Assembly (NCBI GenBank): GCA_000727475.1
Contig: KL647322.1
Span: 708,904 to 772,903 of the forward strand
Length of the DNA: 64,000 nucleotides
Origin: Sarcocystis neurona
Lineage: Eukaryota; Apicomplexa; Conoidasida; Eucoccidiorida; Sarcocystidae
Direction of reading: 5' to 3'
Positions 52,839 through 63,680 of the stretch are shown here, in pieces. The stretch's first letter is position 1, and each line of letters starts with the position of its first letter. The notes under the pieces are model-generated. The model had not been told where the DNA came from and made no database searches. It saw nothing but the letters and a program-made list of their open reading frames with translations. The position numbers and the translations under genes were made by a program.

Positions 52839-53031
52839 TCAGGGCTGTTTCTGCGGCTTCACGTTAGTTGCTTGCTTCGCTAGGTAGGCGTTAACATGCC
52901 GAATGACTTTTTCTGCAGAAAGAGGAGGACGAGGAAGTCCCGGTGGCAACACAAAAACGCGATCCGTCGAAAGCAGCACACACCGCGGGGGAGGGCAGGT
53001 GTAGACGTAGTTGCGTAGCGAGCCTGCCCCA
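52839..53031 (-). CDS. channel exon 14: C-terminal RCK2 strand and stop
   Basis: The exon completes a His codon and reads GAGSLRNYVYTCPPPRCVLL, then STDRVFVLPPGLPRPPLSAE and a basic tail ending QKQP. It matches the Slo C-terminal motif YV.TNPP.....L..TD.IF.L. TGA is at 52841-52839. Confidence 0.84.
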
Positions 53032-56000
53032 CTGCATGCAAGAGAACAATGACAACAGCACCAGCAGCAGAAGGAAGACCAGCAGGAAAGTGGCAGCAGC
53101 AAAGACAGCAGCAGCAGGCACACACAGAGGCATACAGTTGACGTGACCCACGAGAAAAGATTCTGACGTGGTCTCTGCTCTCCCCATCCCCTTTCTCCGA
53201 ATTCATCACACATACATACACGCGCAGAAAGGTACACAGGTGCACACAGTGCGCGTAAAGGTATTCACAGTTATACTGAGATTTACACAAACATACACAC
53301 GAACGTGGAGAGACCAACACATCCTCTTACTGATGAGTATATCCTCCTTCTAATACTTCCTGCGGATGCTGTTGTCTCTCAGCGCTGCTTCGTCCATTTC
53401 TCTGCATACGGGCGCGTTCCCTCTTCCCAAACTTCGATTCACCGTCGTATGTAGTCGTCAGCGCCGTTATGACGAAATGAATGCTGCTTTCTTCCACTTG
53501 TAGATACAAACATACACATATACGCGTGTCTAGTCTTCTCTGTCATTCTCCGTGCGTCTGTTTTATATATAGACGGCGGGTGAGCATGCGAAAAATGTAT
53601 ATATACACGTATGTTCAGAAGTACAAAATAATACTAGAATAGATAGTTCGCTCGTGTAGCGAATACTTCCTGAAAATAATTACCTAACGAAAATGAAAGA
53701 CGGCTTTATTCTGCAGATCACGAAGGCCCACGCACAGGAATACACACGCATATACATATATACATATGTATGTAAGCAGGTAGCTTTGACTCCATTTTCC
53801 TTCATTAGTGTCAATCAACCTCCCGGAATAGTATAGCTTGTTTTACTATAATATCTCACCGCCTGTATAAAGCGATGGCAATTTTATGATGGTCGAGGAG
53901 AAGCATGCGGAAGAGGTCGCCGAAGGTGAGGCTCTCTTTCGAAAAGATCGGCGGGATACTCTCCAGTTGCACACCTGCCTGCAGCGCATGCAGCGAAGGG
54001 AGCAGCAAAAGCACCAGCAGCATAGGCAGCAGCAGACGCAGCAGCAGAGACACCAGCAACAGTATCGAAAGCAATCACTAAGAGCAGGTATTATAGCGGG
54101 GACGTCGCAGGCGGTTGCAGTAGCACGGGCACAGCAGCAGTAGCAGCAGAGGTTGCAGCCGCAGCAGCAGTGGCAGCAGGGGCAGCAGCAGCGGCAGCAG
54201 AGGCAGCAGTAGCGGCAGCCGCAGTCATAAGGGAAGTGTAGGTGTTGAGTGCCCATGAAGTCGTAGGAGCAGCAGCAGCAGAAGCAGCGGCAGCAGAAAC
54301 GACCGCAGCAGCGACACCAGCAGCACAGCTAAGGCTTACGAGGAAGCGCAGAAGCGGTCGCAGCGACACCCCATGCAGTGATGACGTAGTAAGTAAGAGA
54401 AGCAGAGCAGCAGAAGAAGTCCCGGCAGCACAAAAACAGATACAAATGCCGAGCAATACATCCCTGCACAGTATATAGCAGTCATAAGAGCGCTGTATTT
54501 TCTATGTAAATCATCTTTATATTCGAGCAGATCTATAGAATACGCAACTATATACAGGTATACTAAGCCTACATATATAGATAGATATGGATATGGATAT
54601 AACGTAACAACAGGCATGTATGGGGATGGGCGACAACAAAAGAGAGACAGATAAAGACAAGACATCTGACATCCAAAAACAAAATCATGAGTTACATCGA
54701 GCCACATACACACACGCGCATGCACGTGCGTATAAACATTCACATCGGTATGTATATATATATATATGTATACGTACAGAAACATACATGTATCTATACA
54801 TGTATATATACGTATGTATATGGAGAAAGCTGCACACAGGGAGAGGCACACAAACAGAATCGTCAGTTACATATGCAAGCGTATGCGTGTGCGTAGAAAG
54901 ATTTAGGTCGGTATATATATATATATATATGGATGTTGGATCAAGCGTGTATATATGCACATGTGTACAGGGGGAAAGATGTACAAAGAGAGGGAGGAAC
55001 ATAAACAAGTGTATATCCATATATATATAAAATATACTACGCATGACGTGATGTGCATATATTATATGTAGGCCCAGTACACGTACGGATATACCTGTCT
55101 TTACGAAGCTACCCACAAAAAAGTGTGCGTCGATTAACAGAAAGACGCAATTTCTTCTTCTTGCAGTTCTCCTGGCAGCTTCCGTACTTCCACAGAAATC
55201 CACGCAACAACGCTGGCTGAGCCACCCCTCCTCGTCCACACCAAAAAGTCTCTTTTTTCCCGCTCTCCACCTCTGTGTGGAGAATATATTTTTGACCTGC
55301 TTGGGTCTCATACGTGGGCACGGCTAACAGGTGCTACTACCACTGCTACCTACAGGTCTATTGACAGAGATTCACACACACATACGCAGCGACATACCCG
55401 TGCAAGCAAGATTGACACATTTGCATACAAAAATACAAATGCATGCATTTATATCCTTATACACGTATATACATGGCACATACACATATGCATGTGTGCG
55501 AGTGAATGAATACACGTGCTTCAGGACATACCTACATACATATATATATGGTACGGGCGAAGTATACAGAGTTGTTTATGCGCGTCAAACGCAGACAGAG
55601 AGATCGGCAACACTCACAGGTGCGCCGGCTACTCAGCAGAGGGCGTGGAGAGCAAAGCCGAGCAACAGGACCACCGATAACACAGACGAAATTTCTGGAC
55701 GCATGCAAACCCACGTACACGGGTCTTTCTCTTTTTTCTTATCTCCATCTCTCTCGCATACTTTCTCCGTTTTTATATACACGTGTCGCTACAGTGACCT
55801 CCCTCTGTCTTTCTATCTGTCTGTCTAGACTTCCCTGCATACGTACCCACACACACATGTATATGTATACACATACATATATATATATATATGTATGTAC
55901 GCATTCGAAGTTGGCAAAAGCTGACGTACACAAGTAAGACCATCTGAAGTTTACACACATTTTTTCGCGTAATCGGAAGTGTACATACACTTGAACACGT

Positions 56001-56754
56001 CTGTGTGTATGTGCATGTATGTATATATTTATTTGTGCTCGACCTACCTCGAAGCCGGTGCACGCGTGTGTGTAGGAACACCGCTACGCATGACGCACCC
56101 ATACCCGTCGACGTGTATGCGTATACATATATATATATATATACATAAACCTACGTGGACAGATGTACGTATGAATTATCGAGACACACATATATACGTA
56201 TATATAATATATGTATACGTGTGTATATAAATGTATGCACACATATGTATATACATCTATACGTATATAGGCAATCGTTTACGAAGCGTGGCACGTGAAA
56301 GCAACTGCGTAGGGCGGCTGCTGCTGCTGCGCGGGCAGCAGAACGCCTCACAATCATCTCCGGCAAAATTGCTTATCGAAGAGCAGCCACCGAGGAAGGT
56401 AATTCTACAGGTCACCGTCGAAGATGTCGTACCACGTCCACGTGCATGCATCTATATATATATATACACACCAGGAGAGATCGCTACTCGACACAGAGAG
56501 TCACAGGTATGCGTGTGTATCTGCAGATGATTCACAGAAAGATATATACGTACATACATATATATATGTATGTGTAAGTTGGAAGAAACATCCTCAACAG
56601 AGTTACACACCTACACATGTATATATAGCTGCAGAAGCATGACAGATATAGAGAGCGATGGGTACACAGCCGTCTCTCGAGAGTATGACGCCTATATAGA
56701 AGCGAGATACGTAACTACAAAAAAAGAGTAGATATAACATATACATATATATAC

Positions 56755-56786
<32 letters not shown>

Positions 56787-59700
56787 TCATCTATTTACGT
56801 GTAAATGACTGGTTTTGTCGTTCTCCCTGCATATATACACATACGCACGTATACAGGCGGGCACACGTACGTATATCGCTTTCTCTCTCAATCTCTCTGT
56901 ATCTTCGTATAACTCTGTCCTAAATATCCGCATATATATGTGGGCCTGTCCACAAAACGACCTTCATCCCTGCATGCGCGCAAACGTATGTCTGCCTCTC
57001 GCATATAAAATTTAGCGTCCGGAGTCTCCTGTCTGAGCACTGCTGCACATGTCTCTTCCTCTCCCTCTTTGCACAAACTCTCGCACAGGGACGCACGAAC
57101 ACAACATGCGCTCATTCGGCTCATACATATATACATATATATACGTATATACACATATGTATACAGAGCAGAAGCACGTGGATGTGTAGGTCCACGAATA
57201 TACACAAAAATCTGCAGGACATATATATATAGAGAGAGAGAGAGTGAGAGTCGTCAACTGCAGTGTGGAGAAGAGACGGATCAAGAAAAGCGTTGACGGA
57301 GATGCACGAGGCACTTTTCAGGCGGAACGTCGCGTCGCGGCGCCGCATGCATGCAGCCCCCGGGTCCTCAACTGTTTAAGAAGTTCGAGACTTAACATGC
57401 ACAAGGGAAGTCGCTTAACAGAATAGTCTAGACTCCCCAGCGCTACTCGACACCCACACACATCTGTATCTGTATATCTAAATATATCTATATCTACACA
57501 TATATATCTATATACACATACACGTATATATATTCCCATTAAGACAGATATATATATGTATGTATGTATGCGGAGAACTGTTCTGGTTGGTTTGTGTGCT
57601 TGCGTGACGGTATGTGGATGTACGTGCCCGTACGTGGTGACATATTTGGAGGAACAGAAAATATCTCCTGCATTAGTGGAATATATACCCTACATATATA
57701 CACATATATACGGGAGTGCACGAGCAAGCCCACGCGGATGCAGAAGTACACACATATCTATATATATATATATATGTATATGTATATGGAGTAGAAACGT
57801 TCACATGTCACTATATATGTGTGTGGCAAGCACCGCATGCAGTACTTTACCCAGCAATCAGTGAAGGCGTATCCGGCTAGTTCACCAAGAAATTGAGGAG
57901 TAACCGAATAGGGAGAGATAGCAGGATGCTGTGTGACGAAGCTGAAGCACATCCGGTCGGAAAAAATGTTTCCGCTGATATACTCCGGCGCCAGCAGGTA
58001 CGTCGCTGTGCTGTAGCACGGGTACGCCTTCACGTTTCTATCAAACCTGCAGCAGCACCAGCAACAGCATCAAAAGCAGCAGCAGAAGGAGCAGTCCTAC
58101 CCGCGGTAGCAGCAGCCGCAACAGCAGTAGCAGCAACAGCAGTAGCAGCAACAGCAGCAGCAGCAACAGCAGCAGCAGCAACAGCAGTAGCAGCAACAGC
58201 AGCAGCAGCAACAGCAGTAGCAGCAACAGCAGCAGCAGCAACAGCAGTAGCAGCAACAGCAGCAGCAGCAACAGCAGTAGCAGCAACAGCAGTAGCAGCA
58301 ACAGCAGTAGCAGCAACAGCAGTAGCAGCAACAGCAGTAGCAGCAACAGCAGTAGCAGCAACTGCAGCAACAGCAACTGCGGCAACAGCAAAGATGAAGG
58401 AGCACAGGGTAGCGAGAGACACGCAGACCAGGAAGAGGAAGAAGAGGAGGAGAGAGACGAAATACGAAGAGAAGGAAGAGAGAAACCGACGGTCCGAAGC
58501 TGGAAGTATCGGAAGACCACAAAGCAAGAAGCGGCGGACAAGAAGAACAAGGAGGTGGAGAGAAGGACGAAGAGGACGACGAAAGAAGGGGAGACGAGGA
58601 AAATGAAGAAGAAGAAGAGAAGAATAGGGAAAGGATAACGAAAACGATGGATAGTGTGATGTAGAAAACGCAGAAGAAGGAAAGGACGAGACAGACACGA
58701 GGAGATGCGCAGGAGGAGGAAATAAGTAGTTCAGGGAAGAAGACGAAGTGCAGGAGCTACGAAGAAGAGAAACACGAGTACAGAAATAAAGAGAACTACC
58801 ATTTTTCATCATTAATGAAGCGCCAGTTGTTTTGGTCGAGAAGTTCAAGCATGAGAAGTTCCGTTTCTTTTGAGGCAGAGAAAACGCTGAAGGCGTTCTT
58901 TTTCTGAAACTGCCGCCGTCTCGTCTCTGGCGTCGGATCCCCCGGAGAGCAGCGCACCACATAAATGTCCGACTGCTGCCGCTGCGGCTCATTTCCTTCC
59001 TGCTGCGGCCGCTGTCCAGCAGCCGTCTCCTGCTGCTGCTTCTCACTCTCCTGTTGCTCGTAGTAGTTGCACCGCCGCAGCATGTGCATCCGCCGCTGAA
59101 CGAGGCAGAAGGAGAGAACAAATAAGAAGATGGAAAAGGAAACACAGCAGACGAAGAGCAAAAAGGGACATTGGCTGGGTAAACCAGAAAAAGTAGTGCC
59201 CAAGGGGAGGCCAGTGGCTGCACCAAAAGCGTCAGCAATACTCCTCTGCAGAGACAGACATGCATACAGAGCACGCCATACTTAACTATATACATACGTA
59301 TATATATGTATATATACTCACGGTTCGAGACATACATATATACGCATATACGTCTGTACTGAGCGGGTCACATATATATATATATATATATGTAAACAGC
59401 CATGTGTACTTAGGTATGAACAACCACACACCTAAGCATGCGAACATCCAGATACATATATATATTCACGAGTAGTCCACATACACATATGTATATATAG
59501 ATGTATGTATACACGTGTGAGTGGTCATATATGGATGTATGTGACCACTCTCAGACGTGGTATCTGTTGAGCTGCTGAGGTAATGGTAGATGTATAGGGT
59601 CGACTGTAAACATTTTCGCTGACAGACAAAAGAGGCAGGAAGGAAGTGCGAAAGTGCAGACGGTCGTAGCAGCGACAGGATGCTGCTGCTCCTGCCTTTT

Positions 59701-62700
59701 CCCATCTCGTCAAAAAAGAAGAACTGCAGCAGCTAACTCATGTGGGAGTTCCTCTACACTGACGGGGACAGAGGGGAAAGGAGGCGAGAATAGAAGGAGG
59801 ACGACGAGACAGAGACAGAAAGCGGAAGAGTCGCGGAGAAGAAGAAGAGAAGAAACGGACAAAGAAGAAGAGAGACGGGGGGAAGAGAAAGGAGACACGT
59901 GAAAGAGAGGGAGACACGTGAGAGAGGGGGAGAGACGAAGAGGAGCGAATGGTAGACAACAGCGAGGAAGCGAGAGAGGGACAGGAGGAGACAGCAGCAG
60001 AGAAAAAAAGACCAGCAAAGAAGAGACATGAAGACAGATGACGCAGGACCACCTGCGTCCAGATAGGGACCCATAATTAGCATATATGCACGTGCGTGTA
60101 TGTGTGTATATATGTGCGCAGCAAAAACAGAAAGAGGAAGAGAGGAGACGCACAAGTTGAGAAGGGAAACACGAAAGGAGACGAAATGCAGCAGGAAGAG
60201 AGGGGCCTCGAGAGGAGGGGGACGGAGGGCTGAGAGCGAAAGCGCGGGAGACACGCGCGGAAGAGACGGAGACACGAAACGGAGACGAGACACGAGCAGC
60301 ACCCACCTGGCCAAGGGAGAGCGGCCGGTGTATCGAACCACGAGAGTAGCGCCGGAATCCTTGTCGCTGCAGCATATCTGCCTTCTAAATAAGGAAAGAG
60401 AGCATGCGGGTCGACAAAGTCACTCGCATATACATACACACACGTATGCAAAAGAAAAAAAAAAAAAACACACACACACACACACAGAAGCACAAACACG
60501 GGCACACGTGAGCTCGAAACGTGGATGCCTATGTATGTCGACAAATTTACCATACATGCGTCCATACATACACACAGACATAGACCCGTACATGCACACA
60601 TATATATATGTGTTGTTCAAGGCACCTCTACGTGCTTGTAGATATGTATGTGTGACGGTATACATTTATGAAGAAAAGCAGAGACTCACGTACATGTAGA
60701 TGGATACGAAAGAGAGAAGACAAACGCGTTAAAAAGGTTGCGACCTGTTCGGAGAGAAAGTGAATTCCTCAACATGCAGCAGCGCGATCCACGCAGGCCC
60801 GTAAAAGATATTGCACCTGGGACACATCGCCTTTGTCACTTATACATACAGAAATGCATATATACGTGTGTGTGTGTGTGTGTATACGTATGTGTATATA
60901 TGCGTACACATATATGTGTGTGTATAAATATGTGTATATATGCGTACAGCTGCAGCACTCTGGAGAACTCAAGGCGGCATACAAAATAAAACAACAGGAC
61001 GAGAATATATATATGTGTATGTCATATGCAACGTATATGCATGCAGGCACGGGTTCATGGAAGAATACATACATGTATATATACATATATATGTACATGC
61101 CTATATATATGTGGAATGGCTATTAAGATGCGTAGACACAAGCGCTTCCACACACAGAGAGACAGAAGAGGTCAACAGGAGCGCATATACGCCGGCGTTT
61201 CAACGGAGACAGATGGACGTCCACGCATGCAGAAAGGGAAAGAAAGATATGGAAGGGCAAAAAAGTGGAACTTTGCACGTCTAGACGAGACGCATATATT
61301 AATATTCCTCGGGTCATCGAGACGCATGCAAACGGACATCCAGAGACACCTATAAAATATGGAGATGTATCGCCGTGCGGAGGAATATACAATACGCATG
61401 CGCGTTTTGATGGTCGCTATGAAGCCACCTCCTCACAGATATTTATACATATACTGGGAGATGTACTTCACGTATATATATATGGATAGAGAGGACATAT
61501 ACATATACTGGGAGATGTCCTTTACATCTATGAATGTATATATGTACATGGATCGATCCCCCCCTCCTTTGATAAAATGAAGGGGGGAAGATTCAAGCAT
61601 TGCCCATGTTCATATCCATACACACATTTATACACAGCGGTAGACAGACCTACGTATACACATGTACACACGAATGTAACACATACACATATACACATTC
61701 AGATATTTACATATATATACATATATATATACACGTATGTATACGTACACATACATATACATGTACGCATACACGCACACACATAGACATATATACATAT
61801 ATATAATTGGGGAGGTTGAAGCTTTACGCCTGTTCACATCCACACATTAATGTACGTATATTTATACACGGATGTAGAAGGACATGTATATACATATATA
61901 TAGTATACACACGTACACACAAATATACCATATATATATACACGTATGGACACATACACATACATACACGTATGGATACATACACATACATATACGTGTA
62001 AACACATGTACATAGACATATTCACACAACTTTATATATATAGGCATACACATACACACATATATGGATACACGAACATACATATACATGTACCTATATG
62101 TACATAGACATGTATATGTGTATATATAATTTGTGGGTCGGAAATGTGAAGAGAGGTAATGTGTTGGTGTACGAATAGGAGTGCGGCCACCTTGATTTAC
62201 GTCCTACTACGTCCACGTAAGCACGATCCCATAGATAGATATATATATATATATGTAAGTAGACGCATATACAGTGCGCATGCAAAAAAATAAGTTTGCG
62301 GATAGTCCCGCAGTTGTCTCGAATTTCAACTGCATGCACGTTGTAAGCCCTGCGACTGTCTTTATACGAAGAAGTGGTCAACACACAGACACATCTCCTT
62401 ACACGAGCCAAATACATATCGATCTATACCGTCACACATACACATACGTACATGCATGCACACACACATACATGTGTATGTGATGTGATACGTACATAGA
62501 GCTGTCTGTGTGTGTGTATATAACATATGTACGCGTTTAATTGCACGAACTTCCCCCCCGTCACGTGACTATCATTTGTATATATACGTCTATCGATATG
62601 GACGTGCAAATGGATGTACAGCCACCCTTGAAATATATCTACTCCAGGGAGACACGGAGAGAAAGGGAGACACACCTCCCCCCACATACATATATGCATG

Positions 62701-63680
62701 AATGTATCGATGGAAGCGTGTACAGGCAGCACGTGTAAAAAAAGTCGCCTTCCCGCTTTGTGTCCACCACTTCTTCGTTCACGAGGAAAGCGTCTCTGCG
62801 AGAGGGTGCCTCGGCCGTTCACTCTGCAAGCAGGAGTTCTTCCCCACTCACGAGGACGGGCACCTCTTTCCACCAGGAAATGTACGTCCGCAAAGAGAGA
62901 CGCAGAGCGGCTGCATACGGGAAGGCGAGGGAGACGAGACGGAGACGGAGACGGAGAAGAGACCGGAGAAGCGGAGACGAGGCAGACAGCGCGTCAAAGA
63001 GACGAGAACCGAAGAAAACATAAAAAGGACGCAGCAAAGGGACGCAAAAAAGGGGATGAAGGATTGACATACCCGTCCACCCCAAGAGAAGCGCACGGGC
63101 AAAAAGGCGTCTCATTTGGACGCCTGCACTCCTGCCAGACGTAAGTGCCCCTCCCCCCACTAGTGTGTGGCACCCACACACACTTGCAGAAGTCGCACAC
63201 ACACGTCAATATATATTTATATATATACACGTATATGTAGGCGTCGGCCTGTAGAGGGGGAAAAGGCAGCCAATCAAAGCGCTATATATCGCCATGTGTG
63301 ATGAGTGTGTGGATGTGTAGAACCACTCATATATATGTGTATGTGCGGACACGTAGTTGCACGCGGGACACATACGTGGAGACGCATGTACTTTAGTGTA
63401 CATGTATGTGGAGAGGGAGGCATGCATTCACGAAGACCTGCCTAGCACAGAGTTATACACATATATGTGTTTATCGAGATACATAGGTCAATATACATGC
63501 ATGGATATATACGTGGGGCTGCACACGGGGTTCACCTGGAGAAGCAGATTTTTTATTTGCAGATAGACGAGTAAGGCGTTGCGGTCATTTCGAAGAGTAG
63601 TCGACTCTTCGGTGTCATGAAGACTGCTGTCTAGACCCATAGGAAATATAAAAAAGCGCTCCGCGTCCAGGACACCCGCT
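52839..63680 (-). CDS. Slo/BK-like potassium channel, cytosolic RCK gating-ring half, 5'-truncated by window edge
   Basis: I read 13 minus-strand exons whose product resembles the cytosolic part of Slo/BK-family potassium channels. In order there are an RCK1 stretch (FIFPM...LRNDRNALLVYLQIKN, then TAGLSANLFF), an RCK2 stretch (IYVVRCSPGDPTPE, then LLAPEYISGNIFSDRMCFSF), LTFGDLFRMLLLDHHKIAIA, and a C-terminus YVYTCPPPRCVLLSTDRVFV. These match in order the Slo motifs around the RCK1 core, the RCK2 core, YGDLF...GIYR and TNPP....L..D.IF.L. The pore half and start codon lie right of 64000. Twelve exons fit in phase; a piece between 62272 and 60817 is missing. In this family the gating ring binds ligands such as calcium and opens a potassium pore. 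Family call is from motif order only; no search was possible. Confidence 0.72.
53032..53330 (-). other. channel intron between exons 13 and 14
   Basis: CTG-rich on the coding strand next to the acceptor tctcttgcatgcag. No coding similarity seen. Confidence 0.72.
53331..53486 (-). CDS. channel exon 13: variable loop before the C-terminal strand
   Basis: The exon completes an Arg codon and reads SIHFVITALTTTYDGESKFG, then KRERARMQRNGRSSAERQQH and PQEVLEGGYTH. It corresponds to the short loop after GIYR in Slo channels but is longer and strongly charged. Donor CATCA/GTAAGA. Confidence 0.72.
53487..53859 (-). other. channel intron between exons 12 and 13
   Basis: AT-rich; no coding similarity seen. 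The acceptor chosen (gaagaaag) is the one giving the right phase. Confidence 0.65.
53860..53978 (-). CDS. channel exon 12: RCK2 G-D-L-F segment
   Basis: The exon reads AGVQLESIPPIFSKESLTFG, then DLFRMLLLDHHKIAIALYR. It matches the Slo motif YGDLF...L.......GIYR closely. Donor AGGCG/GTGAGA is strong, phase 2. Acceptor gcgctgcag. Confidence 0.86.
53979..57850 (-). other. channel intron between exons 11 and 12
   Basis: A 3.9-kb intron, TA-rich, with CAG-rich plus-strand sequence next to the acceptor (53990-54420). Frames at 55109-55321 look protein-like but exons 11 and 12 join in phase without them. Confidence 0.7.
57851..58046 (-). CDS. channel exon 11: RCK2 core
   Basis: The exon completes a Trp codon and reads FDRNVKAYPCYSTATYLLAP, then EYISGNIFSDRMCFSFVTQH and FLGELAGYAFTDCW. 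LLAPEYISGNIFSDRM aligns with Slo RCK2 Y.TQPF..G..F....LD. It is 65 codons; donor TGG/GTAAAG, phase 0. Confidence 0.82.
58047..58799 (-). other. channel intron between exons 10 and 11
   Basis: Pyrimidine-rich near the donor (58400-58800), then the 12-bp CTG-type array next to the acceptor (tgctgctgcag). A stop follows exon 10 at once if it is not spliced. Confidence 0.75.
58113..58385 (-). repeat. 12/24-bp CAGCAACAGCAG (minus CTGCTGTTGCTG) array
   Basis: More than 20 near-perfect 12-base units with alternating CAG and TAG variants on the plus strand. It gives false Leu, Cys, Ala or Gln runs in every frame. It sits just upstream of the exon 11 acceptor of the channel gene. Confidence 0.93.
58800..59095 (-). 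CDS. channel exon 10: RCK2 start with Gln-rich insertion
   Basis: The exon reads RRMHMLRRCNYYEQQESEKQ, a Gln/Glu-rich stretch, then SDIYVVRCSPGDPTPETRRR and NAFSVFSASKETELLMLELL. YVVRCSPGDPTP and NAFSVFSAS align with the Slo RCK2 strands V.IL.G.PL.R and CVILSA. It is 98 codons plus two bases; donor AATG/GTAGTT. Confidence 0.75.
59096..59548 (-). other. channel intron between exons 9 and 10
   Basis: It ends in a long pyrimidine tract and ctcgttcag. Read through, that tract gives a false hydrophobic helix in frame with exon 10. Confidence 0.68.
59549..59691 (-). CDS. channel exon 9: linker to RCK2
   Basis: The exon reads AAASCRCYDRLHFRTSFLPL, then LSVSENVYSRPYTSTITSAA and QQIPRLR. Phase fits exon 8 and exon 10. 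The acceptor aaaaggcag is preceded by a TTCTTCTTTTTT tract. The donor AGA/GTGGTC is weak; one codon later is possible. Confidence 0.55.
59692..60306 (-). other. channel intron between exons 8 and 9
   Basis: Strongly pyrimidine-rich on the coding strand (GAGA-type purines on plus, 59760-60300). Long Leu/Ser/Phe frames are artefacts. Confidence 0.72.
60307..60422 (-). CDS. channel exon 8: RCK1 end
   Basis: The exon completes a Ser codon split by the intron and reads DFVDPHALFPYLEGRYAAAT then RIPALLSWFDTPAALPWP. Phase fits both sides (donor CCAG/GTGGGT). Similarity to Slo is weak, so frame and phase are the main support. Confidence 0.6.
60423..60744 (-). other. channel intron between exons 7 and 8
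   Basis: It contains an A14-(CA) run on the plus strand (about 60457-60486). No coding similarity seen. Confidence 0.7.
60745..60816 (-). CDS. channel exon 7: RCK1 segment
   Basis: The exon completes one codon and reads CNIFYGPAWIALLHVEEFTF then SPN. It fits the Slo position G.E.Y........F.G.TF. Acceptor tgtcccag, donor ACAG/GTCGCA, phase 2. Confidence 0.72.
60817..62272 (-). other. channel intron region, probably hiding one unrecognised exon
   Basis: Mostly TA and ACATAC repeats (61660-62110) plus a GC-richer part (61130-61420). Exon 5 ends in phase 0 but exon 7 needs phase 2, so a short exon is expected here. I could not identify it. Confidence 0.6.
62273..62329 (-). CDS. channel exon 5: RCK1 P-G-F-S-T-like segment
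   Basis: The exon reads LKFETTAGLSANLFFCMRT, 19 codons, phase 0 at both ends. TAGLSANLFFCMR aligns with the Slo motif APGFST...NLFAMRS. Acceptor gcatgcag, donor ACT/GTATAT. Confidence 0.7.
62330..62689 (-). other. channel intron between exons 4 and 5
   Basis: No clear coding similarity; it contains ACGTACAT-type runs. The acceptor is cgtgcatgcag. Confidence 0.65.
62690..62793 (-). CDS. channel exon 4: RCK1 segment
   Basis: The exon reads AFLVNEEVVDTKREGDFFYT then CCLYTLPSIHSCIY. TKREGD aligns with the W..KRGDD of Slo RCK1. The intron before it would be only 58 bases, and the exact acceptor (cgcagag) is chosen by phase, so this start is uncertain. Donor TAT/GTATGT. Confidence 0.65.
62852..62910 (-). 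CDS. channel exon 3: RCK1 strand
   Basis: The exon completes a Gly codon and reads RSASLFADVHFLVERGARP; FADVHFLVERG aligns with the Slo stretch IRVI.QL...... after IKN. Donor CTC/GTGAGT is strong. A 162-base pyrimidine-rich intron precedes it (62911-63072). Confidence 0.72.
63073..63131 (-). CDS. channel exon 2: short Cys-rich piece
   Basis: The exon reads ECRRPNETPFCPCASLGVD plus two bases of a Gly codon. It is in phase with both neighbours. Three Cys in 20 residues look like an insertion in the RCK1 fold. Donor GACGG/GTATGT. Confidence 0.7.
63132..63535 (-). other. channel intron between exons 1 and 2
   Basis: AT-rich with GTGTG motifs; no coding similarity. The acceptor is cgtctggcag. 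Confidence 0.7.
63536..63680 (-). CDS. channel exon 1 (window numbering): RCK1 segment
   Basis: The exon completes one codon and reads AGVLDAERFFIFPMGLDSSL, then LRNDRNALLVYLQIKNLLLQ. In Slo channels the RCK1 core has A....(I/V)L.......ED..N..R...IKN in this position. It is 48 codons plus one base; acceptor tacatgcag, donor CAG/GTGAAC, phase 0. Confidence 0.82.

Noticed and set aside
55109..55325. Protein-like frames on both strands with a strong plus-strand acceptor (ttcttcttcttgcag)
   Set aside because: Three frames look equally plausible, no homology is seen, and channel exons 11 and 12 join in phase without it.
56279..56400. Possible exon near 56.3 kb on either strand (good donors both ways)
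   Set aside because: No frame matches either neighbouring gene in phase, and the translation has no recognisable family.
59096..59175. Apparent transmembrane helix (FLLFVCCVSFSIFLFVL) just before channel exon 10
   Set aside because: It is the pyrimidine tract of a 3' splice site (ending ctcgttcag) read through in frame; a helix here would not fit a cytosolic gating ring.
58030..59337. 435-residue open frame on the minus strand with long Ala/Val runs
   Set aside because: Half of it is the 12-bp CTG-type array; the real channel exons in this stretch (58800-59095 and 57851-58046) use another frame.
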